Source: Trichopria drosophilae (taxonomy: Eukaryota > Arthropoda > Insecta > Hymenoptera > Diapriidae). From it: a stretch of DNA of 64,000 nt. Shown here one piece after another: positions 35,599-47,500 of the stretch. Under the pieces are notes generated by a model. The model searched no databases and was not told where the DNA came from. It was given only the letters and a program-made list of their open reading frames with translations. The stretch covers positions 25,929,001 to 25,993,000 of the forward strand of contig CM059582.1 of the NCBI GenBank assembly GCA_030407085.1, given 5' to 3'. The stretch's first letter is position 1. Every line of letters starts with the position of its first letter. The position numbers and the translations under genes were made by a program.

Positions 35599-36126
35599 TA
35601 TATTTATCAAATGCATATTTTCAAAAGTTAGATCAAACCTGTGTGCGTAGTAAAGTGGAACTGAAATATTATGCTAAAAAGTTACATTTATATACCAAAA
35701 GCTCCGAAGTTTATTCGGACAATATATAGTGCCTCGGAAGTCGTTTGAAAACAATATTTTTTCTTTTTTTTTTGTATAATTATTATGTGAAATTTTACTA
35801 AATTAGTATATACAACATTTAATCGTAAAAACAACAAAGCAGAATTTTGTGTACTAATAAAACCTGTTACTGCTTACCGACAAACATTTTTGTTCGCTAA
35901 GCCTAATATACAAAAATACAAATTTTTATAAAATTTTTTATTATTATAATTGCTATTAAATTTTACTGCATTTAAATGATCCCACGAAGTTTATTTCATT
36001 ATCTGAAAGTTGATGGTGTATTAGCCAAAAACATAGCCGCAAATAGCTACAATACTCAGATAAAGGCGATAAGTTTTTAAAAATGAAATATAAGGAAAAA
36101 TATTCTATTATAGATATAATTTCCTC
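35599..36126. other. AT-rich spacer between MITEs
   Basis: No gene. Contains AATAAA at 35856-35861 on the plus strand. Confidence 0.45.
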
Positions 36127-36375
36127 TACAGTGTGCCCCGTCCTAAGTTATACAATAGGTTCTTTCAAAATGGTGGAAGATTCTCCAAAGCTATAGCTAC
36201 CCCTCCCTATCCCCACTTTCGCATCTTTGGTTATATCCGTCCAATGGGTGCTTCTGTTTGTAAGTGTCGTCAGCGAAGCAATGTAGTGGGGGAAGGAGAG
36301 GAAGGGAGTGATATAGCTTTGGACAAGTCAAGTATATAACTTTGGTCGGTATAGCTTAGGGCTGTGTTTACTGTA
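36127..36375 (-). mobile_element. Pogo/Tigger-like MITE, family A copy 2, inverted
   Basis: The ends are TACAGTGTGCCCCGTCCTAA and TTAGGGCTGTGTTTACTGTA. The interior GGTTATATCCGTCCAATGGG is the reverse of the GGATATAAAC region of copy 1, so this copy is inverted. Confidence 0.8.
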
Positions 36376-36409
36376 TAGAAAACGAGAACGAATTATAGCA
36401 AATTTATGT

Positions 36410-36497
36410 AGTGGGGATAGTGAGAGGCTATAACTTTAGATAAACTAACGCCATTTTGAAAGAACCGAACCTATAACTTAGTACGGGATCTACTGTA
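36410..36497 (+). mobile_element. Family A copy 3, right end only
   Basis: GTAGTGGGGATAGTGAGAGG to GGGATCTACTGTA corresponds to the last ~90 bp of copy 1 (AGGCTATAACTTT, GCCATTTTGAAAGAACC). The left part is missing. Confidence 0.75.
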
Positions 36498-36649
36498 GGT
36501 TTCTTATTCGTGTTTTTTCTTATCACAATAATACGAGAACATGTAGGCGCAAATGGGAACTCGAAAAACAAGTTGCTACGAACGTCATCTATCGAGACAA
36601 TCATTGCTATTTCGGAAGCGTTCAATTTGGCAAAATATTGCATATTTAA

Positions 36650-36894
36650 ATAGTCCATGCCCTAAGTTATACCGTCCAAAGCTATACAAATGGCTCGTCC
36701 AAAGTTATACACCTACCTCTCTCTCTCTCTCTTCCTATCCTTCCTCTACCACATTGTTTTGCTCACACACAGAAGCACTCATTGCACGGATATAAACAGA
36801 GGTACGAAAGTGGTGATAGAGGGGCTATAACTTTGGATAAACTTCCGCCATTTTGAAAGAACCGACGGTATAACTTAGGATGGGGGCTTCTGTA
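36650..36894 (+). mobile_element. Family A copy 4
   Basis: TAGTCCATGCCCTAAGTTAT to ATAACTTAGGATGGGGGCTT. The outermost CAG of the left end is lost. A CT-rich run (36715-36733) lies inside. Confidence 0.8.
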
Positions 36895-36989
36895 TAGGAC
36901 TGAAATAACAAATAACAAAATAGCTGATATTCAGTAACACCAAGTCTGTTGAAACGTGTGCTTTATTTCATCAATGCACTTACAGCAAT

Positions 36990-37236
36990 TACAGTAGTCC
37001 CCGCCCTAAGTTATATCGCCCAAAGTGATATATCTATCATAAGTTACGACCACTTTGTCCAAAGTTATACTAGTCTCTTCCTCCGCTTCACGACACTCGT
37101 GCACAGAAACACCCATTGCACCGGATATAAACAAATATACAAGAATAGGAATAATGGGGTGCTATAACTTTGAACCAACTTCCGCCATTTTGAAAGAACC
37201 TATCATATATGCACCTTAGGACTGGGTGGACTGTTA
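36990..37236 (+). mobile_element. Family A copy 5
   Basis: TACAGTAGTCCCCGCCCTAA begins it. The right end (CACCTTAGGACTGGGTGGAC) is decayed. It has the same orientation as copies 1, 3 and 4. Confidence 0.78.
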
Positions 37237-37660
37237 TAATTGACGATTCAAACAGCTACAATGGCGCATCTGGCGTTCGAGTTTGAACTAATAATATACG
37301 CGACACTGTCTGGTGCTCATTTTATTTAAATATGTATACATGCATATACATATAGGTTTTGAAATTTTTATATTGCGTAAGTCCAAGGTATTTTCATTTG
37401 CTTTCTTTTTGCCAAATTTTCAAAGACAAACTGAAAAAAATCATGCTGGAGCCATGCTATATCGAAATTTTGGATTTTCGGAACTTTGTTCCCCGGCCAC
37501 TGCAGACTGTTTCTCAGCAAGGGCGCCAATAGGGAGGGGCAAGGGGCAGTTGCCGAAATTGAAATTTGTGAACAACATTCTTTTTCGACAGGTTTAATGA
37601 TAAGCAGAAAGAAATCAACAAAAACTAAGCACAGTCCTCGTTTTTCATTTGCATAATATT
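37237..37660. other. Spacer, nothing recognised
   Basis: Overlapping ORFs on both strands (37313-37718) have no recognisable domain. No repeat found. Confidence 0.4.
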
Positions 37661-37885
37661 TACAGTAGAACCTCACTATAGTGAAACTGTCGGGACTGCG
37701 GTTATTTTCTTCTCTCACATTAGTGAACTGAAAAATTTTTACGTTTCCTCACAGATTTTAAAAGTTGTTATCCATAACTTTACGGTATGTATATCTGCCT
37801 ACATACACAGACTAAAAAATGTGGGATTTACATTAGGTAAAAGTGCTCACTAGTGTGAGGTTCACTAGTCTGAGGTTCTACTGTA
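37661..37885. mobile_element. Pogo/Tigger-like MITE, family C
   Basis: The left end CAGTAGAACCTCACTATAGT and the right end CACTAGTCTGAGGTTCTACTG are inverted with changes, flanked by TA. The interior AACCTCA/TGAGGTT words let it fold. Confidence 0.75.
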
Positions 37886-39319
37886 TTACTAGGAATATAT
37901 TGTTATGAACATTATAATTTAAGATAGATTTTCTATAAATTAATTTCGTAGAATAAAACGTTAAAGCAAATTTTAAATAACTAAAATTAAAATATTAAAT
38001 GATACATACCTTTTTTTGAATTAAAATAGCAAAATTCAACACATTTATTAAAATTACCGTAAATTTATACATTTTACAATAATTTTTATGAAATCATGCC
38101 GCTAGATGCGCCACTATAGCTTTTTGAATCGCCTATAGAAGATGGATTTAGAAATCATTGAAAATTTTGTATATCCATAAATCCATTTTCCGTCAACAGA
38201 AATGTACTCAGACGTATTTTACATACAAATAGTTATTAAATGTGATTATGTCAACAGAAACTTAATATATTTACGAATCCAAATCTAATGAATGGAAATT
38301 ATAGGCTTATTTTCTACAGATACAAATCAAATCCGCAAGAGATTGGTTTAAAATTGGCCTTTAATTCGCAAAAATAAAAATCGAACTTTCAAAGTGTAAA
38401 TTCAGTTTTTATTTTTGTGAATTCTCGATCAATTCTGTACCGACTTTTTGAATTTTGGCGTCCACTCGGAACAAAACACGTAAAATTACCCTAAAATATA
38501 TTTTGACTTGTATGTGTATTTAGCTTCTGTTTAATTTGATTGTTTTATGTAAGGACTAGGTTTCACCCTTAAACATCCCCTTTCAAACACGGTGTTTTCT
38601 ATTGTTCCGTGTTGAAGGACTCACCCTAAACGTGTTTACGTGTAACCTGTTTTGCAGCATTATTGTCCGTATTCAGTTTTAAGAGAATACGATGATCCTT
38701 ATCGTGCGTTAAAATATTCATTGGGTCCAGGAAATAACAAGAGGCAAATTTATTTAAATTCTTTATTACAAATATGGTAAATAATATGCTTACAACATTC
38801 GCTTCTTTTCTGTACAGGCTGCGGATTCTCTCACGTTCGATTTGCTATTTACACGTAACAATTATAATAATTTACAGGACCTAGAGAGAATCATCGAGAA
38901 ATACAATTAAAAATATCTTAAATCAGTCTGACATTTTGAATAAAGTTCCTCGCATCGTTAGCGAAAATACGTTTTATGGCTTGAATTCGAAAACATTTAC
39001 ATTTTGTCCCGAGTTAAACCGTCGAAACATTCGATTTCGAAAGTGTAAATTTCTTCCAAAATTTGCACCGATTTTGAAATATATACAGCTTCGTTTCGTA
39101 TAACTTAATCTATCCTATGAGAGATTCGTAAGAACATTGCACCGTGGCTTATCGAAAGTCTGTACATCTTCGCAGACACCCTGATACAAGATGTCGGCGA
39201 AATTTAAAAACTATCTCTTTAACTACGTATTAAGATCGTCACCGTTTTTGATAATTCGTTTCTATTATGCACTGCCGGTCGCGCAGTGCTTTATGGCAAG
39301 ACCGATACTCCAGTCAGAT
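37886..39319 (-). other. Spacer and 3' UTR of fat
   Basis: The fat stop codon is at 39320-39322, and two AATAAA signals on the minus strand (38762-38767 and 38749-38754) would give a 3' UTR of about 560 bp. Below 38749 no feature was recognised. Confidence 0.45.
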
Positions 39320-41554
39320 TCAAACGTATTCCTCCGAAGGTTTCGTTATATTATTCGGTACTCGAAGAGTGTTGGGGACTCGATTCGCACTGTCCGGCAG
39401 TTCCGCAATGTCGATGAACACTCCGACCAAGCTTTCGAAGTTAGGACCCCAGTTTAAAAGGTAATCCCAACTGAGCGCCGTATTCGTCGATGGCGACTCA
39501 TTGCTTGCTGGTCGATAAAGTCCACCCATATGCGTTGACAAGTCATCGTCCGAAGCGACTAGTGTACTTAAGGATCCACGAAACGAGCTGTCGAATCCGT
39601 CGTAGTTTATGTTCGGGGACAACGGAGGCTTCGTTGCCTGTGGTGAATCGTTATTCCTAACCGCAACTTCGTCATTAGGTTTACTGTAGATATCGTCTGA
39701 TCTTTTGTCGTCAACAAGTAAATTGTTGTCGTATTCCATCTCCGAACAAGTGAAACTGTCATTACCACTTTCATCGGTTGTGGAAGAATTGCGCCTCTTT
39801 AATCTTTCCGATGGTGGAGTATGTCTTCGATGCAAATGCAGAGGACCGTGTGTTGGGGGACCTCTAGCTTCACTGGATGAGCTCACTGCATCCAAGGTAG
39901 AGACTAAACTGGATGTGCGTGGTCTCGAATTCAGCCTTTCTATCTCTTCAGCGGTGAGACCCATTAGCCTCGACGAAACGTTGTTCACGGTTTCGTTGTT
40001 AGACTGTGGAACTTTTCTGCTGGATGTTGAACCAGAAAGTTGACTTATAATAGGAGAGTTCAAACTTCGCTCGCTATTCGAATTCATTACGTCTTTTCCA
40101 ACGCCTCCTGACGAAGACGTCGTTGCCAATAACGCACTCTGAAGTGGCTTCCCGCTGATATCGTGCAACGTTAGAATCCTCGGTTGTTGAGCCGAGAGTT
40201 CGCTGCTTGGGGATAGTCTAGCTAATGGAGTACTTTGTAAAAGCTTCGGTGGGGACACCGGAGGCTGTCCGACTGTTGGTGGTGGCATCGCTCTTGGAGG
40301 AAATGGACCTGTATGTCGGTGTTGTTGGCCGGTATGTTTGTGATGATTGTAGCTCCCCATCGGTGGAGCTGTAGCTTTGTACTTTCTCATCCCGTCCCGG
40401 TAGCCTTTGTAATGGTAGACAATGTCGATGTCGCTCGGAGCAATGGAACTGGCATTTTCCAAATCATAGTGCTCAGGCATATCTTGCTCTTGACTATGCT
40501 CGTGCGAGTGCAGGGAATTTTGAGTTGTAGGAGGAAGGGGAATGTGTTCGTCCCTTATCGGAGGCGACTTCGTTACTTCTCTTTCGATAATATCTGGACG
40601 TTGTGGTCGATGCTCGTTAGCATTCATTTCTCTTTCTTTATACTTTTTTGAGATGAGTTCTGGTCCCATATGGCCTACGTTTCTTAGATCAGAACCATCT
40701 GAGATGTACGTATTTTCATGACAGGACAGTAAATTGTCGGATTGACCAAGTGCATTACCGGTGATAATGGCATTTGTACTCTTGTTGACGACCGTTGTCG
40801 CTGATTTTTCTTTGCTTTGACGTCTTAATCTAAATACTACAAAACTCGCAAGTATAGCAACTAACAAGATAATAAAGAACACAATAACTAAAGTAATTCC
40901 AATGCTTAGAGGATCAGCTGCAGTGGCAGCGGTGATACCGATTGAACCTCTGCAGCCTAATCCAACTAATCCGTGATAGATGACATCTTTGAAAATGGAA
41001 CCACTTCCGTTGAAAGGCTGAATTTCACCATTAAGAGTAAAATTCGCAAGACACCCTTCGAAACTTTTTGGAACCCCATCGTACGCATAGTAAAGATCTC
41101 TACGAATTCCGCCAATGGTTAAAATAGACAGATAAGGATCGAGAAAATCGTGAACTCCTGCAGAATCGAGTTCGTCGCCGTTGAGTACGCCGTCGACGAA
41201 AAGGCGAAGACCTCTGGAGTAGGCATGTAACGTAAGATTATGCCACCGTCCATCGGCCAGAGTTCCTTCCACGGAGCCTGTCATATTAACTGAAGAATCA
41301 AGAAGTGAAGCATAGGTAATCTGACCATTTCGTAGCTCTATGGAAGTAAAATGGTTGTTTGTCGCAGCGTAAATCAGCACACCGTCTGGTTTAACGGTTC
41401 GGAACATCAAACTAAGGGACTTCGCAGGAGTCGAATTGATGGTGAAGAGACTAACTTCTTCGCTAATAGATCGAACGATGCGGTTTCCATGCCAGAGCGT
41501 TGAGCCGCCATACAAATTTTCTAAAAGCTGCATTCTTCTGTGTTTTTCGGAAAT
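39320..41554 (-). CDS. ft: fat final exon: LamG2, membrane helix, cytoplasmic domain
   Basis: 744 codons. The exon opens in the second LamG domain (LENLYGGSTLWHG to FEGCLANFTLNG). The membrane helix, LSIGITLVIVFFIILLVAIL and beyond (40835-40906), is followed by a basic stop-transfer stretch, RLRRQSKEK. The intracellular domain is unspliced. It has Pro/His-rich and Ser-rich tracts between conserved islands and ends in EEYV-COOH, which resembles a PDZ ligand (inference). Confidence 0.95.
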   Translation of the reverse strand: MSEKHRRMQLLENLYGGSTLWHGNRIVRSISEEVSLFTINSTPAKSLSLMFRTVKPDGVLIYAATNNHFTSIELRNGQITYASLLDSSVNMTGSVEGTLADGRWHNLTLHAYSRGLRLFVDGVLNGDELDSAGVHDFLDPYLSILTIGGIRRDLYYAYDGVPKSFEGCLANFTLNGEIQPFNGSGSIFKDVIYHGLVGLGCRGSIGITAATAADPLSIGITLVIVFFIILLVAILASFVVFRLRRQSKEKSATTVVNKSTNAIITGNALGQSDNLLSCHENTYISDGSDLRNVGHMGPELISKKYKEREMNANEHRPQRPDIIEREVTKSPPIRDEHIPLPPTTQNSLHSHEHSQEQDMPEHYDLENASSIAPSDIDIVYHYKGYRDGMRKYKATAPPMGSYNHHKHTGQQHRHTGPFPPRAMPPPTVGQPPVSPPKLLQSTPLARLSPSSELSAQQPRILTLHDISGKPLQSALLATTSSSGGVGKDVMNSNSERSLNSPIISQLSGSTSSRKVPQSNNETVNNVSSRLMGLTAEEIERLNSRPRTSSLVSTLDAVSSSSEARGPPTHGPLHLHRRHTPPSERLKRRNSSTTDESGNDSFTCSEMEYDNNLLVDDKRSDDIYSKPNDEVAVRNNDSPQATKPPLSPNINYDGFDSSFRGSLSTLVASDDDLSTHMGGLYRPASNESPSTNTALSWDYLLNWGPNFESLVGVFIDIAELPDSANRVPNTLRVPNNITKPSEEYV

Positions 41555-44500
41555 CTGAAAAATACATATGCGATTAACAAAAAACCAAAGGGATACTTGA
41601 CGTAGAATGAAAAGTATAAGAAAAGTTTTCAATTGCAAGTGTTTAATACAATGATATTTACCTTAAATTCGATGTATCCACCTTCGCTCAAACTGACTGG
41701 TCCTAAGGATCCCTGACAGTTCGGAGCAAATAGCTTTCCACATTGACAGGATACTTCATGCCATTTATCGTAACACCGGCCATTGATACCGCATACGTTG
41801 GTTTCGTCCTTATTCTTCGAACAAGGGCTTCTTTCTGATCTAGGGCAGGTTGATTTGACACCTCTTGATGATAAGGGATTCGTCAAATTAAGAGTCCTTC
41901 CATTTATAGAGACTGAATGAACGCAGCCCACGAGGTCATCAGAGTGAACTTGCCCAGGCCTCTCCAGAACTGGATCTGCGTCCCTTAAGCCTCCGAGTAT
42001 CAATGGATTGTTATTGAAATTCAAAGTTCTGCAAAACAACAAATTCAATTTTTAGTATATTTATAATTTACGTATTCTTCAGAGGCGAAGTAGGGTAGAT
42101 ATTTTTTAGTTAAGACTATTTACCCAATAGGTCCAATATCGTCAGCATAGCAATTTCCATCGCCAGGTCTGCAGTCGTCACACAGGTCTCCATGTTCTTT
42201 GCATGAAGAAACACTGAGAGAAACAACTCTTCCGTTTCTTGTAGCCGTCACCTTGCGCCATTGTCCATCAGCCAAAGATGATCCGGATTTAATCATGACT
42301 GAAGTAATAGCGCTTCGCGCACCTCCGTACGAGAATACTATTCTTCCATCGATTAACTCTAACACCACAAAATCAGATCTTCCTCCACTCTGAGGGCCGT
42401 AATTGTAGAGTAAAAGTGAATTTGGCTTAGTTGTAGCAAAGATCATGGTAATATCATTTGTGTTTGAATCTAATGTTGGGAAAGTCATGAAGGATAGTTC
42501 CTCGAAGCCAAATGTAGATCTTTCGCAATGACGACCATATCGGCCTTCAGGACAGCTGCATCTATACCTGGAATTTTAAATAATTTATTTATTATACAGT
42601 TAGTTACAAATTTATTTAATTATTTAAAACGTTCGATGTAGGTTCTCATATACTTTATTGTCGAAAACTTACCCAGGTTTTTCTCCAACACAAATACCAC
42701 CGTGTAAGCACGGATTGGGTCTGCAGGAGTCTGTGGCAGCTTCGCAATGATTTCCTCTGTAACCTGCTCGACATAAACAGAAGAAGCTAGATCCATCGGG
42801 ACTTTCTTTGCAGGAACCACCATTTCTGCAAGGATTGCTTGCACATGCATCTCCCCTTTCAAGTTCGCATAATTTTCCTTCTCGGTTTAATGGACAGCTG
42901 CAGTGGAAATCGAAGCCAAGACGACGACATTGTCCACCCTAAAATTTAAGTAACATATATGAAAATAAACTCGTTTGCTCCACTTGGATATTAAAAAGAA
43001 TGGAGTTTAAAACTCTTATTCGTTAATTTTTAATTGTAGTAATCATAGTCAATTTACCGAATGGCAAGGATTTGGCGCACATGGATCTTGTTTCTTTTCG
43101 CATCTGTCGCCAGTGAAACCATCACGACACTTGCATACCATTTCATGCATAACTTTTGGTGACGTTAAAATTAAAGATTGGCTGTCTGCAATTCTAGATT
43201 CTTCATAGACGACGATTTGATCACTACATACTCCAGCGTTATCGCAAGCTCTGCTCTTACATGGGGAGTAACCGATGGTCAATGCTGCACCTTCGAGTAA
43301 TGACTGAATATTTCGTCGCTTCCGTTGTAGAAATTCGGTTACATCTGATTTTGAACGATGGCCTACAATTTCAAATTCATTATTGTACAAATGAAAACTC
43401 AACAATTAGTAAAGTTATTTTAGTATTTAATATATCGTGCATATTTATACTTATTTTTAATTTACCGTGAGAAGAAGCTATCGCAAAATATATTTCTAAT
43501 GCTCCGTCTTTTTCGTCAATGCTATAAATAATCAAATTATCTGCAACTTCGAGATCTCTTTGCAGCATTTCAATCAGTGCTTTATAATGTTTCGTCAAAA
43601 ATACGGCAGCTTTCATCTTTGAAATTCGTACAATTGCACTGTTCTCCACGGTAGAATTTGTAAAAGTAACGAATTCCACCGTTACTTTTGATACGACGTC
43701 TGGATGTCTTCCGTCGTTTCCGGAAACGCTTAGAGAGTAACCCATACCTGTAAAGATTTTGCATTTTTCATATCCATTTATTTAACTTGCGTGACGTTTG
43801 TAAAAACAAAGCAATTTGATTAAAAAAAATCAAATCAAATCAAAGAAAAAACTGTAAATAAAATTGCTATCAATACATAAAAAACAAAAAACGTATAGCT
43901 GAATTACAATCGATAGAAAAACTCTCAGACTGAACCATGAAATATACGCTATAACATGGCAAGATGTGCGAAATGAATTATTAATAGCGTGACGCACGAG
44001 GCGCAATTTTCGGTGATGATTTATAGGGAACTTACCTGGGGTGATTTTGTTGGCATGCAAATCGCAAGCGATCGGAATGCTAAGCACGTTGGAGCTCAGG
44101 CCCTGAAGGATCTTGCAAGAATAGTCGCCGCTGGTATCGGGATCGTTCGGATGGACGTCCGCGATTTTACCAACAGGCGCTTGCCCATTGAACGAGTTTA
44201 CCATTACATGAACTGACCGCGAACTTGACGGGCTGTCGTTCTGATCGAGGACGAAGATCGTGATCGCGTGCTCACTCCTCATTCGTGGGTTACCCGAGTC
44301 TTCCACTTCGACCTGCATCAAACAATTATGCGATTAATAATCACTACTACCGTTGACCCACAACTCAAAAACTCATGGGTCTAGGAAGATAATTGGGACA
44401 ATCAAATTGATTGGGTTCCATCGCGGGGATCAATTATTACCCAAAAGATCTCCTTTCATCCTAATCGATCGTTTAGAAAGATGTTTCGATCTATTATTAA

Positions 44501-47500
44501 AATTTTATTTGCGTGAGAAATTATAGCATGATTTATAATGGGAACTGACTTGCAAATAAATTCTTCGTAGTTTTTTATATTCGTGATTAACTGTATGAGT
44601 TTTTAACTGAGGCTTATAAGGAAAATATACAATGGAAAAAGTGATCTGTAAATCTTACCACAAGATCTAGTTGTTGTGTCAACTCCCGGTCCAAACTTCT
44701 GGTGGTTTTTATTACTCCAGTGTGTTTCTCCAGGCTGACCATCTCCATCTGCCGACCTCCGATTAACCTATAGGAAAATGGTGCACCGTTCGGAGGCAAA
44801 TCGGGATCGGTAGCGGTCAGCGTCATTACGCTAGTACCTGCGGGCTCGTTTTCGCTTACATAGCCGAGGACCTCGTTGGATTCGAAAACGGGTCCATTAT
44901 CGTTCACATCCAGTAATTCGATCCTAACGGTTGCCGTTCCAGTCTGTGGCGGGGATCCTGTGTCGATGGCTCCCACGATCAGGTCGTATCTTGACACACT
45001 TTCTCTGTCCAGCATTTTCGCAGTCTCTACCTCTCCCGATTGTGGATCCACTTTGAATGCTTGACCCACGTTTCCACCGATGATGGAATAGGAGAACTGA
45101 TTATTTTGAGGCCTCACGTCTTTGTCGATGGCTCGTACTGTAAGAATTCTCATGCCAAGACTAGCGCCTTCGGAAACACTCGCTTCATAAGAGTTTTGCA
45201 AAAATTCTGGTGGGTCGTTGCCATCTTGTATCGATATTATAACTTGGGCTTCATCGGTATCATTTCCACGAATTCCACCAGCATTCTTTGCCATCACAGT
45301 CAAGACCACCCTATTTTGAGTTTCACGGTCCAACCGACGAGAAACGCTTATGATTCCAGTTTCTGGGCCAATGGAGAAACCACGGTCGTTCGACGAACCT
45401 ACGAATAGGAAGAACACTTTTCCGTCAATACCAGCATCCTGGTCTGTAGCTTGAACTATGCCGACAGATGTGCCCACTACAGCACTCTCCGACACATCCA
45501 TATGAAAAACTGGTTGTATGAATTTCGGATAGAATTCGTTGACTCCCGTGATGTGCACCAATATTGTTGTGAAACCGCCAATTTGTGGAATTGTATCCGG
45601 GTTGGCAGCTACTATGTCCAAGGTATATTCATTCGCTTCTTCATAGTCAAAACTGATTTTAGATGTTATTATACCCGTATCTTGCTGAATTTCGAAGTGT
45701 TCTTTACCGCTTCCACCCAAAATTCGATATTGAACAATAGCGTACTTCGGCGAGTCAATATCGGTGGCAACGACTTTGAAGACAAAATGATTCGGTGGAG
45801 AGTTTTCTGGTAAATAAGCTTCGTACAGACTTTGATTGAAAGTAGGATGGTTGTCATTGATATCGGATACGTTGACAGTTAAAGTTGCGATCGCTTGCTT
45901 GGATTCAAATCCTAAATCTGTTGCGGTAATATTTAATCGGTATTCCTGAATCGTATCATAATCTAATGCCTCCAGAATTGTTACAGCGCCAGTGATCGGA
46001 TGAACCGAGAATGCTTGACGTTCATTGCCCGCAGAAATCTTGTATCGAACCATACCGTTTGGTCCATCGTCAGGATCTGCAGCACTAACAATTAGAATTG
46101 TAGTGTTTATCGGTTCGTTTTCGGGTACGCGAACTTGATAACTGACTGCTGCAAAGGTCGGTGCATGTTGATTCTCTCCAGTTACCACTAACATTAGAGG
46201 AACTTCATCCTTTTGAGATGGAACTCCTTTGTCCTTAGCTCTAACAGTCAGCGTGAACATTGTTCCAACTGGGAAGTTAGCAATGCTCTTTTTAACATGC
46301 ACCCAACCAGTTTTTGGTTCGATTGAAAAGAAGTTGGTTCCGTTACCAGCAATTAGAGAATAATCTATTTCGGCATTGATTCCAAAATCGGCGTCGTCAA
46401 TTGCCACAAGTTGAACTATTTTTTTGTTAACTTTGCAACCTTCCGGCACGGGAGACAGATAGTGTCTCTGTTCGAACTTGGGCGCGTTATTGTTGGCATC
46501 AACGACATTAATATGCACCAGTGTTCGAGATGACAAGGGTGGCTTGCCGTTATCCGTAGCAACGACTGTCAAAGAGTAGACATTCTCCGGCGAAGATGGA
46601 CGATTGGTATGCTTATAGCGAAGTGTTCTTTTACAGTATAGATCACCCGTCGCAGGATCTACAGTAAACAGATCTGAAGGGTGTAACAGACTATAAGAAA
46701 TAACGGAATTTGGCCCCTGCTTATCACGGTCGGTGGCTGCTACTTGACCAACATGAGCCATTCGGCGTTGAAGTTCAGGGAAATGAAAATGATACGATTC
46801 TTCCTCGAATTCGGGAGGATTATCATTTTGGTCTTGAATCGTTATGGTCAAAGGTGTTTCAGCAACCCAAGCTCCGTCAGCTGCTGACACTTTTAAAAGA
46901 TATTCGTCTTGTTCCTCCCGATCCAGAGTTCCAGATACTGTCACATTACCACTCAAAGGATCAATAGAAAATTTATTGCTAGGATTTTCGGTGAGATTGT
47001 ATGTAACGTTCGCATTTTGTCCAACGTCCAAGTCGCTACTCGTTATGCGAATGACGAAAGCGCCGATTTCGGCGTTCTCTGTAACGTTGACGCTAAAAAG
47101 CCTTGTGAATCGAGGCGGGTTGTCATTTTCGTCCAGAACACTGACCAAAATGGTTGCCGTTCCTGTTAGCTGTGGCTCACCTTGGTCCCGAGCTTCTACT
47201 ATTAGCTCATACGAGGAAATCTGTGGGTAGTTAATAAGAATTATTAATGTGACAAAAATATCCAACATTTAAAAACATAAACGTAATTTTATTAGTAAAT
47301 GCATACTTCTTCTCTATCCAGTTTCGCATTGGTGGTAACTTCGCCAGTGATTTCATCGATGACAAAAGTTTCGTCGAAGTCATTCACGAGATAGTAATTC
47401 AATTCGCCATTTCTTTCAGAATCAGCATCTTTGGCAGAAACTTTTGTCACGAACTGTGGTGGATATTCCTCTTCAGGTACGGTCGCATTGTAAATCGCGG

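Noticed and set aside
37313..37718. Overlapping ORFs on both strands near the MITE cluster
   Set aside because: Mutually antisense, without domains. Likely chance.
39705..40043. Plus-strand open frame inside fat's last exon
   Set aside because: It is antisense to a conserved coding exon. The same holds for the plus-strand frames at 40313-40651, 45040-45408, 45451-45813 and 46710-47230.
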